Shown here: piece by piece, positions 9,857 through 20,717 of the stretch
How the letters are laid out: every line of letters begins with the position of its first letter
Numbering within the stretch: position 1 is the first letter of the stretch
Notes under the pieces: generated by a model
Seen by the model: only the letters and a program-made list of their open reading frames with translations
Told to the model about the DNA's origin: nothing
Database searches by the model: none
NCBI GenBank assembly: GCA_946894095.1
Contig: OX335649.1
Span: 19,936,001 to 20,000,000 of the forward strand
Direction: 5' to 3'
Source: Incurvaria masculella
Taxonomy: Eukaryota > Arthropoda > Insecta > Lepidoptera > Incurvariidae
DNA: 64,000 nt
Translations under genes and position numbers: made by a program

Positions 9857-10138
9857 CGACATCGACAGCGTTGTCTGTTTGCCCTTTGTTGGCAAAGGTC
9901 ATCTCCAGCTCTTCCATGCTTTATGTTATTTATCTAGTTAGCAATTATCAGCTGCTAAGCAAAGTTACACACGAGGCCGCAACAAGTCGCAGCAAGTCGC
10001 CATACCGCTACTTAGCCAACAGGCTGCATGTGCACTTGGTTGTGGCTGCCTTTAGCATTGTTTGCGCACGCTGAGCCGAGATGCAGGTACGGGTAGGCAG
10101 GATTCCGAAGCTAAGTGCATGTGTGTCTGAATGACTAA

Positions 10139-10480
10139 GCCTGAGATAAATAGTCGTAACCGAAACTAAGACTAACGAAAAGTAGTACTGTGTGACGTCA
10201 CTTTGACACATTTTGTATGGACGAAATCTCAAAGTAATGCAAAGTGATGTCACAAACTAGTACTTTCCGTTAGTCTTAGGCTGAGATAAATAGTCGTAAC
10301 AGAAACTAAGACTAACGGAAAGTAGTACTTTGTGACGTCACTTTGACACATTTTATATGGACGCAATCTCAAAGTAATGCAAATTGACGTCACAAAGTAC
10401 TACTTTTCGTTAGTCTTAGTTTCTGTTACGACTATTTATCTCTGACTTAGTTTCTGTTACGACTATTTATCTCAGCCTGA
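10139..10480. mobile_element. Family H palindromic MITE carrying an inserted second copy
   Basis: The outer element begins GCCTGAGATAAATAGTCG and ends with its reverse complement at 10462-10480. Each half has 'aactaagactaacg' and 'gtgacgtcactttgaca'. Its right arm is interrupted at 10279-10444 by a complete second palindrome of the same family, with CTTA present on both sides of the insert (10275-10278 and 10445-10448). Confidence 0.8.
10279..10444. mobile_element. Inner family H palindrome (self-insertion)
   Basis: About 166 bp, nearly perfectly self-complementary: 'ctgagataaatagtcgtaac' at the left pairs with 'gttacgactatttatctc' at the right, with an unpaired centre near 'atatggacgcaatctcaaag'. 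No coding capacity; a non-autonomous DNA transposon inserted in a relative. Confidence 0.75.
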
Positions 10481-10558
10481 GAGTTTCATTCTCTCTCAGA
10501 GTTAACTACAAATAGAACTATTATCGTAATTATATCGATGAACGGAGGAACCTAAAAA

Positions 10559-10829
10559 AGGTTCCGTACCCAAAGGGTGCCAACGGAACCCTATTATTAA
10601 GCTTCAGCTATCCGTACGTCAGTCCGTCTGTCACAGGGCCGTATCTCATGAATTGCAATTGGTAGGCAGCTGAAATGTTGACAAAGTGTGTATTTATTTT
10701 GCCGCTATAGCAACACATGGGTCAAACTAAAACATAATAAAAATTAAAAATGGCTTAAAAAAACGTGATGTTTTGTACGATGGTACGGAACCCTTCGTGT
10801 GCGAGTCTGACTCGCACTTGGCCGGTTTT
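10559..10829 (+). mobile_element. Repeat family A, copy 3
   Basis: Full-length from GGTTCCGTACCCAAAGGG to GTGCGAGTCTGACTCGCAC and TTGGCCGGTTTT. The (CCGT)n tract is reduced to a few degenerate units, unlike copies 2, 5 and 10, so the tract length varies within the family. Confidence 0.88.
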
Positions 10830-11211
10830 TGTATTCGGATGTTTTGGACCTAGAAATCTAGTTCTAGTAACGGAAAAGAAAATCATTTTATGATCATTTC
10901 GTTGATCATCTGTCTACCTGCCTGTCAAATCTTGCTTAAATAGAGGCATAAGCTCAAATTAGTACCAAATTCGAAGGTTTATGGAGGTCATCCCTTGCAG
11001 CTGTAAAAAAATCGACCAAAATATACGGCCATTCAAGCAGCATATTTTGACAATCGCTAATGAATCAAAACCTGTAGGGTACTTCGATTTGACCTAGAAT
11101 AATGAAATTTGCCAAGAAGCAAGGTCTCACAGCACACATTTATAGAAACAAATCCGGAAATCTTTAATTTACTGTTGCAATCGAGCTCTTTACTTTAATA
11201 GTTAAGGCTGT

Positions 11212-11399
11212 TCCGACCCATATAAAGTTGTTTGCACACATAACGCAAAAAGTATTGCACTTTAAGCCACGAATTAATAATAATAGTTTAATATAGTCAT
11301 ATTACTTGCAGCGAAAACAATTTCACAATTTCAGGATTATTGGTTTTGTTACAATTTATTTAAATACGATTTTTATTTAACAGCGCCATCTAACGGTAA
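11212..11399 (-). mobile_element. Family F MITE, single arm
   Basis: Begins TTAAGGCTGTTCCGACCCAT and matches, reversed, the right half of the complete palindrome at 37800-38161 up to 'gcgccatctaacggt'. Only one arm is left. Confidence 0.75.
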
Positions 11400-11482
11400 C
11401 ATATAATGGGCTGCATAAGCCTAGTACAAAATATAAATACAGCATGACATGTCGATGGCGCAAACCCACAAGATTTGACTCA

Positions 11483-11505
11483 CCTAACCTAACCTAACCT
11501 AACCC
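11483..11505 (+). repeat. Short interstitial (CCTAA)n telomere-type repeat
   Basis: Four consecutive CCTAA units. (TTAGG)n is the usual insect telomere repeat; short interstitial runs are common and need not be functional. Similar short runs occur at about 29136-29151 and 46384-46393. Confidence 0.7.
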
Positions 11506-11779
11506 AACGTTCACTTCAAAATACTGACATATTTCGAATTTCCCGAATATTTGCGAAAAAAAAAGATTCCTTTCCTCATTAAAATCTTCTGTCTTTCTCA
11601 GTTCAAGAGCATCCACGGCTAATGCACTCCTGCGAATGCTGCGACGATAAATACATAAGTAATGGCCCCCAACAACGTCTTGGAATCCTTCATTTCCCTG
11701 GCCACTCGTCTCGCCCGCCATTAGCGTTCGCATTCACGCGAATCGTCCACGCGTATTCACATCCACCCGACCGCTCCTG

Positions 11780-11836
11780 CCCCCCCGCCTGCCCCCCGCC
11801 TGCCCCCCGCCTGCCCCCCGCCTGCCCCCCGCCCCG
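11780..11836 (+). repeat. GC-rich minisatellite, 11-bp unit
   Basis: About five near-identical units of CCTGCCCCCCG. It ends at 'gccccggggacacg'. Confidence 0.85.
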
Positions 11837-12157
11837 GGGACACGATATTCTTACACCGTCCCGGCGAATGAATATCCGATGAATGACTCCATTTGGCCGG
11901 GGATTAGCTCGTCATAAGCCAGCGTGCCCAGCCGCGGCTTGCCCGAGCGCGTTATTAACTATGGCCAAAGGAGAGATCGGCCGCTATTCCGTCAGTCTCA
12001 ATTAATTAGCCAATATTCACTTCACCTCGGCGGGGAGTAATCCGTGTACGCCTCACTCGCACCGGCATCGTTCATATCTTACGTTACATCTTGAATGGAC
12101 ATATAACAAATCGCCATGCGTTGACTAAAGCGTGGCTTGTTATCAGCGTGTTCATGA
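11837..12157. other. GC-balanced single-copy-looking DNA
   Basis: Contains homeodomain-type words ('tcaattaattag', 'ttattaac') and CpGs ('ccggcgaatgaatatccg') but no long ORF and no match elsewhere in this window. A candidate conserved non-coding element, judged only by composition. Confidence 0.25.
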
Positions 12158-12208
12158 AGGATGTACGGGACTCACGGTGCGCAAGTCAGACTCGCACTTG
12201 TCCGGTTT
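12158..12208 (+). mobile_element. Repeat family A, copy 4 (terminal fragment)
   Basis: Only the terminal part remains: a variant of the hairpin (GCGCAAGTCAGACTCGCAC) and TTGTCCGGTTTA. Confidence 0.65.
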
Positions 12209-12291
12209 ATATAGTTAATATGAGTATGTTACGTCAATTTCTCATGCGCCGATGTGCTTCGCGCGTCGGAAGGAAGCACTAACCTATGTGG

Positions 12292-12506
12292 TCATGGTAA
12301 ATAACTTGCCAGGTAAATAGCTGGCGAATAGGTAAAGGAGTGATCAAATCTGACGTTTAATTGCCCTTTTACTGAACATGCCAACTGGTAAATTTCAGTT
12401 CACTTGACCGAATAACACGCCGTTCGTCAGTTAGCATGGTGCGAAATGTAAGTAAACGTCAGATTTAATCACCTGCTGTTCAACCGGCGAGTTAACTTAC
12501 CATGGT
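12292..12506. mobile_element. Family M imperfect fold-back element
   Basis: Ends CATGGTAAATAACTTGCC and, inverted, GGCGAGTTAACTTACCATG; further in, 'aaatctgacgttta' (left) matches 'taaacgtcagattta' (right). About 215 bp without coding capacity. Confidence 0.55.
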
Positions 12507-13495
12507 AACCCACTTGGACCCAGATATGTAAAATTCCTGGGCTCTTCACTAATCGGAGCTCGACGTTCGGAGTGTTGCTGCCGGGAGCGCTTACACCTAC
12601 ACGGCCGGCATTGCCATAGCAAGAAGCTTAACACGCGGGACCACTTATCTTGCGATGGCTACAGATAGGACAGTTATAGCAGCCCAAATATTTTGTTGGG
12701 AGAACCAGCTCAGACCCGAAAAAGCCACTGACGTTCTATAGTCGTCGTCTTCGAGAAAGTGCATATCTTCTCTTTCCGTCACGGTCTAAAGCATCCGTTA
12801 CAATGTAAACCAAACAGATAAGGCAACGTAATATTTGAACGTCCCAAACCTGCGTCCATTCATACAATACAGGGCCCAATAAACTAATGGGTGGATTATT
12901 CAGTCCGCCGGTTTCATGGTTACAAGCGGGACTGGACAGTGCTTTCGACGCGGGCGTGTACTTGCACCCGGCAAATTCAAATGAATCCAGTGTAATGCGG
13001 TTCTCGGTTTGTTGTGGCGTTATGGCTTAGTTTTAGTGTACTTCGGCGTACGTTTAAGGGCTTATTACATTCAATGAAACGTACCATCCATCACACATTC
13101 AATGGCGATGATTGGAGTGGTACACCTACTGGGCTAGTTGGCTATTCCCGTGATTGAAAGGTCTGCTTGCAATGGTTGCGTATAGAATTCCTGCCTCCGT
13201 ATAGACTAGGAGGTCGCGACAAAAATGGTAACGATGACGTAAATGGCTGAGACTGGATTCACATGATAGAGATCCTCTGAAGCTAAATGCGTCGGTCTGC
13301 CGGCGTAAAGTGGCTGCGTTACCTAGATATGGCGCATGAAAAAGTTGTTATCGTTACAAAAAAAAAATATGTTCATTTAAATAGCTGCAAATAACGAAGC
13401 ATGAAAGTATAAGTGCAATAATATTTGCCTTTATTGTAAAGTTAAGATATTTAGGGCCTTCTTCACCTACTGCTGATTGGCTTGATCGCTACATA
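12507..13495. other. Unassigned DNA
   Basis: Mixed composition with no supported ORF. A reading such as KFLGSSLIG at about 12529 faintly recalls LINE C-termini but does not extend; I do not call it. Confidence 0.3.
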
Positions 13496-13600
13496 TTAAG
13501 GATGTTCCGAGCCATACAATTTTTTTTACACAGAACGCAACAAGTATTGCACTTTAAGGCAAAAAAAAAATTAGTAATAAAGGTCCTCAAAGTGTCAATT
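13496..13600 (+). mobile_element. Family F MITE, partial arm
   Basis: TTAAGGATGTTCCGAGCCAT then 'acacagaacgcaacaagtattgcactttaag' like the start of 37800-38161; similarity fades after about 13600. Confidence 0.65.
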
Positions 13601-14316
13601 AAAATAAATCAGCGCTTGGTGAAAACCAGTCTTACCCTGTTACTAATAAACCTTGAGCATCCACTGAATAGTTTTACAATGTTTGGTCCCATTCTCTCGA
13701 GTTCGAAACTTTGGAAACATTGTATAACTGCATTTGATTTATGAAAACCGGTATGGGTGGATGTGCTGACAGACCAAAGATACTCATAAAAGCTAAATCC
13801 ACCTCACCTCACGAAATCACGCTCATCGAGGCACCATACCAGCGAATTTGCTGACTATCGCTAAGCTATCGAACGTATTATCTGGGTTTATTAGCAACAG
13901 GGTCAGTGTCAATACACTCCCCAGCCTCTCTTCTGGTGTTGCTGAGCTATAAGAGAGATTGAGTTAGATCGTGTCATCTGTGTACGAGTACATTCTCTAA
14001 GCGTACTAGCCCAAGAAGTGGTATGCATTCGATTATCTGGTTACATCTTAATCTTCAATAATCTCCGTATATAAGGATAGTCACTGTACTTCGGCGTTGT
14101 AATATTTAAAGTTTAAAATATTTTAAATTATTGTGATATATTTATTTTGAAAGTTTATTATTTCGATATGTATAAACGCATCCAAACGAGAAAGCAGAGT
14201 CGCGTTCCGACGCAATCCTGCCACTCTTCCCGCCATCCTGGCGCTCGCCAGCCCGCCCCACTTCAGCGCCACCCGCTTGCCCGACGTCAACCTAACCCCT
14301 TCAACTTCCCAAATTC
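13601..14316. other. Unassigned DNA
   Basis: No supported gene or repeat; GC content rises after about 14190. Confidence 0.3.
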
Positions 14317-14465
14317 TTAACCATGGAGTAGCTCCCATGCCTGACGAAATTTACTTAAACAATTCAGGAAGTGAGAGATATTTGTGGATCTACGAGGCGG
14401 AATTGAACTCACGACCTCTCGAATGAAAGGCGAGGCTACTCACTCTAAGCTCACTCTAAGCTCTG
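14317..14465 (-). mobile_element. SINE family C, degenerate head fragment
   Basis: The minus strand contains 'gagcttagagtgagtagcct', a B-box-like GAGTTCAATTCC and 'aatttcgtcaggcatgggagc' then 'ccatggtt', the order seen at the head of family C. The body is missing. Confidence 0.5.
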
Positions 14466-14490
14466 CTTGAAGAGTGGATGATAAACATTC

Positions 14491-14593
14491 AGAGTGGGCG
14501 GACTAACTGCGCGTTTTAAGGTCGGACTAAACCGATTTTTGTATGGTTAGTCCTGCTAATCTCGCACTAAGTTCTTTAAGAGGACCACTCTGT
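14491..14593. mobile_element. Small MITE with CAGAGTGG ends
   Basis: About 100 bp beginning CAGAGTGGGCGGACTAACT and ending AGAGGACCACTCTG, with an internal pair 'cggactaa' / 'ttagtcctg'. hAT-like ends are possible, but no duplicated target is clear. Confidence 0.4.
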
Positions 14594-15273
14594 ATACGAC
14601 TGACAAAGCTTAACATATATATCCTCTATAAGAGTAATAAAATATTTTGTTCATGGGCAACGTCGCGTTCTACACTGTGTTGTGTATTAAATCTGAACCT
14701 TACGTGATTTTTTTTATAATATGTGAGATTAGAGGAAACCTCGGGAATAGTCCTGATATTTCTCAGTGAGCTTTTAAACGTGTCACGTCACCGCACGCTT
14801 CGGGTCCCGCCGCAGACCACCGCATATTGTGCTCGATTCGCTGCGAACAATAAACGCAATAGAATATTCTCGAACGCTAAAATATAACGACCGCAACGCG
14901 ACCGACGACATTTGCATCGCGCGGGTTCCGCCTTCGCCGCCCCGCGCCTGCGGTCAGTACGGGCGCGGGCGCGGGCGGCCAGGGAACGTGCATAGGTGTC
15001 GAATGCTGGATATAGGAAGGGTTTGGAAGTAGATTTTATTTTGGCAATGAAGAAACAAATGATGGCACGATGAAGATTTCGGACATTTTTTTGGTTCCTC
15101 CGATTTTAATAGTCATTAAGATCGTCGCTGAGGAATGCGGGATGCTCTCTATCACTCAGTGCAACTACATAATCACGCAGTTACAATTATTAACTAATGC
15201 TCCGTTTTTTAAGAATATACGTAGTTGTATACTTGTCTAACCAAAAATACTTTCATAACAGTCATCTTTTATT
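14594..15273. other. Unassigned; GC-rich patch at about 14890-15000
   Basis: A CpG-rich stretch ('cgcgggttccgccttcgccg', 'gggcgcgggcgcgggcggcc') in AT-rich surroundings; a 67-codon chance ORF crosses it. No splice-bounded exon found. Confidence 0.3.
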
Positions 15274-15592
15274 AGGGTTCCGTAGCCAAAGGGTGAAAAC
15301 GGAACCCTATTACTAAGCCTCCGCTGTCCATCCGTCCGTCCGTCCGTCCGTCCATCCGTCTGTCCCTCCGTCCGTCCGTCCGTCCGTCCGTCTGTCACAG
15401 GGCTGTTTCTCAGTAACCGTAACAGATAGACAGCTGAAATTTTCACAGAGTGTGTATTTATTTTGCCGCTATAACAACAAATAGGTAAGATTAAAAAATA
15501 ATTAAAATTAAAGGTGATTTTTTTGTATTAAATATTTTTCGATGGTACGGAACCCTTCGTGTGCGAGTCCGACTCGCACTTGGCCGGTTTTA
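15274..15592 (+). mobile_element. Repeat family A, copy 5
   Basis: Full copy from AGGGTTCCGTAGCCAAAGGG to GTGCGAGTCCGACTCGCAC and TTGGCCGGTTTT, with about 15 units of (TCCG)n at 15326-15394. Confidence 0.9.
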
Positions 15593-16401
15593 AGTAATAA
15601 CAAATAGTTTCGTACATAGCCGATGCGAATCAATCATTTTTAACTTTCAAAATATCTAGGTGACGTGCGCAATACTAAAACACTATTATTTTCGACTAAG
15701 GGACATCTCGAAAGGCAGCCTAAATCAACGTCAAAGTATGATTAAACATGTCACTATTTAAGGACAGTATGGAGAGAGCTCACTCAACTCCATGTAGTTA
15801 ACTGAAAGTGACGTGTTTCGACGTAATTTCCTGCAATCGGTCCTTAGAGTTGCATGGAGATTTTCCGACGCGATAGAGATTGTTAGTTTAATGATGTTAA
15901 ATCTCTAATACGGGTTATTTATTCTGTGCCGCTACAATAGTTGATTAGCATCAAACGCATCCCCATCAGCCAGCAGTAGTAATCCCGCAGTTAAATTATG
16001 TATTTGCCGAATGATTTTAATCAAAATCGGATGCTAATTTGAAATGGAGCCATTGCACGAGGCTAATCAATTCGACGGTTCGTTTGATGAAGCAGTATGG
16101 CTTACTATGAAATTGTTTCACCTGAATGGGTGACTATATTTATTTGCGGTATACGGCCGTCGGAAATGCAATAAGCTGTAAAGTCTGCGCTGCTTTGTGG
16201 GCTGATATAAAACGTGAGGTTTTATTTACTATGTAAAAATACAAAGATGTTAAAGTATACGCATGCCATTTAAATACATAAAACGCTTCTTACTTGTAGG
16301 TAAAGGTAACATGTGCTGCTACTATTATGAAACATGTTCCAGGTTTGAGCATAGTGATTCGTGTATGGTGGAAGTGTGAATTTAGGCATTAGGCTTTTGA
16401 G
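15593..16401. other. Unassigned DNA
   Basis: No supported gene. 15940-16090 has homeodomain-like words ('gattagcatc', 'gctaatttgaaatgg', 'ggctaatcaattc') and no match elsewhere here; possible regulatory DNA. Confidence 0.25.
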
Positions 16402-16600
16402 AACGAACCGTTTCTCAAACTTATTTCTCTGCCGCACCGCCAGGATATGGAACTGTCTGGCCGGCGGGTGCCTTTTCTCAGACCTATAACCTGGGAGTCT
16501 TCAAGCATAATTTGAAGAAGCTCGAAAGTTCGCAAATCCGCTGGCATGGTGCCTTGCTGAGTGTGGTTTCGCGAAGCGAGGTGTTTAAGGCTTTTCTGAT
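16402..16600 (+). pseudogene. LINE ORF2 C-terminal fragment, family O copy 1
   Basis: Matches 38380-38590. The readable part resembles a LINE ORF2 end, 'W..L...AFS.TYNLGVFK.NLKKL', followed by a 3' sequence with 'gctggcatggtgccttgctgag' and 'gcgaggtgtttaaggctttt'. The frame is interrupted and only the last ~200 bp remain. A different family from the LINE at 649-3490. Confidence 0.6.
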
Positions 16601-16636
16601 TACCTTTGGTCCTTAGCACAGCGGCATATCGTTCTT

Positions 16637-16688
16637 TAGGGTTCCGTACCAAAAGTAGTAAGACTACGACTCGCACTTGACCGGTTTT
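16637..16688 (+). mobile_element. Repeat family A, copy 6 (both ends, middle deleted)
   Basis: AGGGTTCCGTACC is joined almost directly to ACGACTCGCACTTGACCGG and a T-run, so nearly the entire interior is missing. Confidence 0.7.
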
Positions 16689-18060
16689 TATGTAAACAAA
16701 GTGAATGGATGGCAATGGTAGTAAGGGGACGGAGGTGCAGAATTGCATTGATCTTTATTTCCGTAATCCGTTCGAACCCACATAGTTACTTTTCCTTAAA
16801 TTCTACTGCTACAGACAAACAAAACTTTAATCTTCCTCAAATTGTCCGCCAAATAAGGCGCGCCGCGTCACAAGCAGCGACGAATTGAATTTCTCCCGCG
16901 CAACCGTCGCCATAATAACGTCGTTCCCGTCAGCATTTACTTCCTGCGCGTCTATTTTTCAATTGTACAGCCGCTACCTTTTGTTTCCGCCGATAGATGA
17001 TGGATTGGCAGCCCGTAACGATCCCCCCGCGCCGCCGCGCGGAAACTAGCTGTGAAAACCCTTTTGAGAGTAGACTGTAATGTGGTTTGCGGGAGGTGTA
17101 ATGCGGGGTGGGGGTTGTCGTTGTTTTAGCGCGGCGAGGGCGAGACGAAGGCTGGGGGCTGTCGGGATATTGGAGAAACGATCCGCGGCGGCAGCGGTGC
17201 GTGACGCGGGGATACGCGCGATAGCCCGACCGTTCTCAATGTGGCAACACGCCATTAAATGGTGGCACTTGTCCGGCTGCCAATGGCTACGGCTCCTTCG
17301 CGGCTTAGTCAGGTGAAAATTAGCCCCTCAGGTAACTTAGTGTGCTTGCAAATAGCTTATGATGGATGACACAAATTAAGATATCTACACGAAACAATTA
17401 ACAAACAAAGAATCTACAAACCTGAACAATTCGTTTTTTGATTGAACGCGCTAATTTCTGGAACTACCTGTCTCATTTGAAGAAATCGTTTTGAATTTAA
17501 TAGCCCAATAATAGAAGAAGGCTTATAGTCTTTTATTTATTTAATATCACGCCACAACCTTTAGGAGCCAAGCAAAAAGTCATAAAGACTAAGCGAAAAC
17601 GAACTGATTGTCCAAATTGAAATTTACCCAAACAGAGCCGGAAAACTTAGCTAGTATTTAATTTCAACTTTATAAAAAATCGGGTAGGGTACGTGGTTCT
17701 CAAGTTGTAAGCTATCAGCTTCAACTGCAAGACGGAGAGGCGTGTTTTTATTGCTTTCGGAAAATCTTACAATTCTCGCACTAAATTTTATTTCATTGAT
17801 ACAGAGACGTAGAAAAACTTCAGTAATATTTTCGTCAGTTGTATCGAAACAAAAAAAACTAGACGGTGCTGAAGCAGTGCATCTATTTTTTATTAATTCC
17901 CCCCGCTCTTTATTGCGGGCTTTCGTGCGAGTTCTTTTGCACGGCTGATAAGATGGAGGTTTGAACAAGTTTTGTTTCAGCTTCAAACAAAGCTTGCCGT
18001 AACTGAATTCACAGACGATATGGTCAGACAAAATTATGTAGACATATTATTTTATATATA
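16689..18060. other. Unassigned; GC-rich patches at 16850-17020 and 17090-17300
   Basis: No recognised gene. A minus-strand ORF of 126 codons at 17651-18031 has no recognisable domain and I treat it as chance. About 17590-17633 ('gagccggaaaacttagctag') resembles the Helitron-type end discussed at 33483-33683. Confidence 0.3.
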
Positions 18061-18061
18061 T

Positions 18062-18456
18062 AGCCACAGTGGCCCAGTGGCACGACACTTCGGCGATCGC
18101 TCTCCGAAGTTAAGCAGCGCTGGGTCCGGTCTGGTCTTGGATGGGTGACTTGGACTTGGATTGGATTAGACTGTTGAGAGAGGCTGGCCGTGGTTCGGAT
18201 TCCACGTTAAACTGTAGGTCCCCTTCCTTACTTACTAGGTGGTAGGGTTAATCCCGCCCGGGTTGGTACCATCGCATTGAATGAACGATGGTCGAAGCGG
18301 CAATGAAAATTGTCCGTGTTTTCCATCCAGTTCAATGTAGCCGAGCAAGATAAGGAAGGTCCTGCCATGGCACCTAGTTCCCATGTGGTGTGTTGGGCTA
18401 ATACCATGACACAAGGTGTGGTATTAGCCATCATGTCCAGTCACATAAAAAAAAAA
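18062..18456 (+). mobile_element. SINE family B (5S-derived head), copy 2
   Basis: Plus-strand copy with head AGTGGCCCAGTGGCACGACA, 5S box A-like GTTAAGCAGCGCTGGGT and box C-like TCTTGGATGGGTGAC. A short insertion ('ttggacttggattggattag') directly follows box C. Body and tail as in family C, ending in a poly(A) run at 18447-18456. Confidence 0.88.
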
Positions 18457-20309
18457 CTACTGGTGTCCCCAGCTCTGTCTGCGTTAAAGTCCCACCTATA
18501 ACAGTCAGGTTTTCCCTCGTATTTCATCCCGCTACTCGCCCCTCCGGTGATAAAGCGTGAAGATATGTATCTATTAATTTACGTGAAGATTTAAACTAAA
18601 TGTGGATGCATACTGTGAACAGACAGACATACGTACATTGTGATTAAGATTCAAAGATTCAAAGAGTTTATTTGTGATCTTTAGTTTTGTACACTTCTAT
18701 CACATCGTCAAGGTTTATACACAGGTGAGTATATAATTCTACAAGTTATTAGCATTCAAATTAAAACATATAACTAACTTTTTTCTAAACTCGTCGTTCC
18801 TGAATTTTGAGTTTTATTTCAATCTAAGTTTAAAGTTGCAATTTTATAAAAAATCTAAAAACAGCTTCGAATCATGCTTTATAAAATATTAAATAGGGGA
18901 TGCCCAGTGATTGGTCTCACTGTGTTCACGTATGTACTATGTTGCTTGGCGATCACTTTCCGAAGTGAGAAATAAAATAGAATAACTTGGAACCTTTAAG
19001 TAAGGCAAGGTGCAACAAAGTGACAGAGTAATATCCAATTTTTATTATATCGACTCTTTGAGGGGCGATGCGGCGCCGCACGATATGTCGAATTATGAAT
19101 GGATTTTTTTATGCGTCTGTGCACAGTTATATTGTCCCTCTCTATCCTGTCACGAACATTCTGAAAAAAAAAAACCCGTAAACGATTCTCCCATTAAAAT
19201 CACTGTTTGTTGCTTAGTTTTTTTGAACATTAGTCAATTTAGATATTCTTGCTTTTACGAAAATAATATTAAGAGTCAAAATACAGATAAAGATTTAGTG
19301 TATGTAGATTTTGCTTTTAATTCACTCATATTAGATTTTTTTTAAAACAGCAGACCTATTAAAAATATAATAGTTAATTGAATTAGCACTCCGTTTGCAC
19401 GGGGACCGTTATTTTCGGAAACTAACATGCCTATATGACGTTTGATCAATATTCTTTTTTCTCTCAGATTTTTTAAGCCTCATACAATCACCAAAAACAC
19501 TGCTTATAATGTGTTTTGACAAAAACGATAGCTTTTTCATTGCGAATCCCTATCCCTGCTTCCATACTATGGTTGTAAATACAAAAGTGTCTTGCATAGA
19601 CAGAGAGAGTGACATAGCCTACTTGTTATTCCGGATTTTTATATTGTTCGAAGTGCTAATACAATAATTACTTTTTAATTATATAGTTTTATTTAAAAAA
19701 CAAAATATTTTACATTTTTATTCTATTTAAATTCCGTCAGTTATTATGGAATATTAAAAATGAAAACAAAAATTTAATCATAGGATTATGGAAACCTTTT
19801 TTTTACAGATAATAACAATAACATACTGATCAACACACGTCTGCCTTGGCACGATTCTACGTTTCCCTCGTCGACATCCCGCAAGGACAGTGTGATGGGA
19901 ACCCTGCCGTGATATCATAGGTAGTTCTCGGAGAAAACCAATTTTCCGAGAGTCCGTAATGGTAGGAATCTTAAAACTTTACCTTCGGTAGTTGCAATAA
20001 CATTTTTGTAGGCCAATAAGGAAATTTATATGAAAGCTTTACGTAATGCATTAAATAAGCCAGACCTGAGGCACACCCCTCTCCTGGAGCGTGTGTGGTG
20101 ATCTACGTGTACAATGAAATCAAGAGCGGGTAAAAGGGTTTTCGTGGGCTGGTTTAGCTACGGTTACTTTGAATAGGGTTAGGTTGCTTTCTACAAGGTT
20201 AGATCTGTGAAAATAGCCCTCCTAATAGTGGGGTACATGGAAAAGACGAGCTGCTCAAGTATGCAACACCATAATGCTGTTGTAATACCTGTAATATGTA
20301 ATAACTTTT
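18457..20309. other. Unassigned AT-rich DNA
   Basis: No supported gene. 18640-18745 ('gattcaaagattcaaagag', then A/T-rich) looks like the reversed 3' tail of a LINE, at low confidence. 18905-18970 has a weak echo of the family B head ('gcgatcactttccgaagtg'). The 111-codon ORF at 19010-19345 has no recognisable feature. Confidence 0.3.
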
Positions 20310-20717
20310 GAGCGGCTCGTAGCCTAGTGGCGCGGGGACTGGCCTAGCGTACCAGAGGCCCGGGTTAAATACCGACTTGCACCACTGTCTTTCTCTTTCA
20401 GAGTTCGATAAGTGCATTTCGTCACGAATGCGAGCTGCTCCATGGTTCGGAATCCATGTAAAACTGTAGGTCCCCTTCCCCTACTAGGTGGTAGGGTTTA
20501 AGCCCGCCCGGGTTGGTACCATCGCATTGGATGAAAATATGGTCGAAGCGGCAATGAAACATTGTCCGTGTTTTCCATCCAGTTCAATGTAGCCGTGCTC
20601 ATAAAGGGAAGGTCCTGGCATGGCACCAAATTCCTTCGGGAATGTGGTGAATTGGGCTAATATCATAACGGTAGTTGTGTGGTATAAGCAATCCATGTCA
20701 GGTCGCATAAAAAAAAA
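20310..20717 (+). mobile_element. SINE family C (tRNA-derived head), copy 2
   Basis: Full copy: A box TAGCCTAGTGG at about 20319, B box GGTTAAATACC (one change from GGTTCAAATACC) at about 20362, pyrimidine-rich linker, body shared with family B from 'ccatggttcggaatccatg' to 'ccatgtcaggtcgcat', and an A-run at 20708-20717. Confidence 0.9.

Noticed and set aside
17651..18031. 126-codon ORF on the minus strand
   Set aside because: No recognisable domain, no supporting splice or start context, and AT-rich composition like the surroundings.
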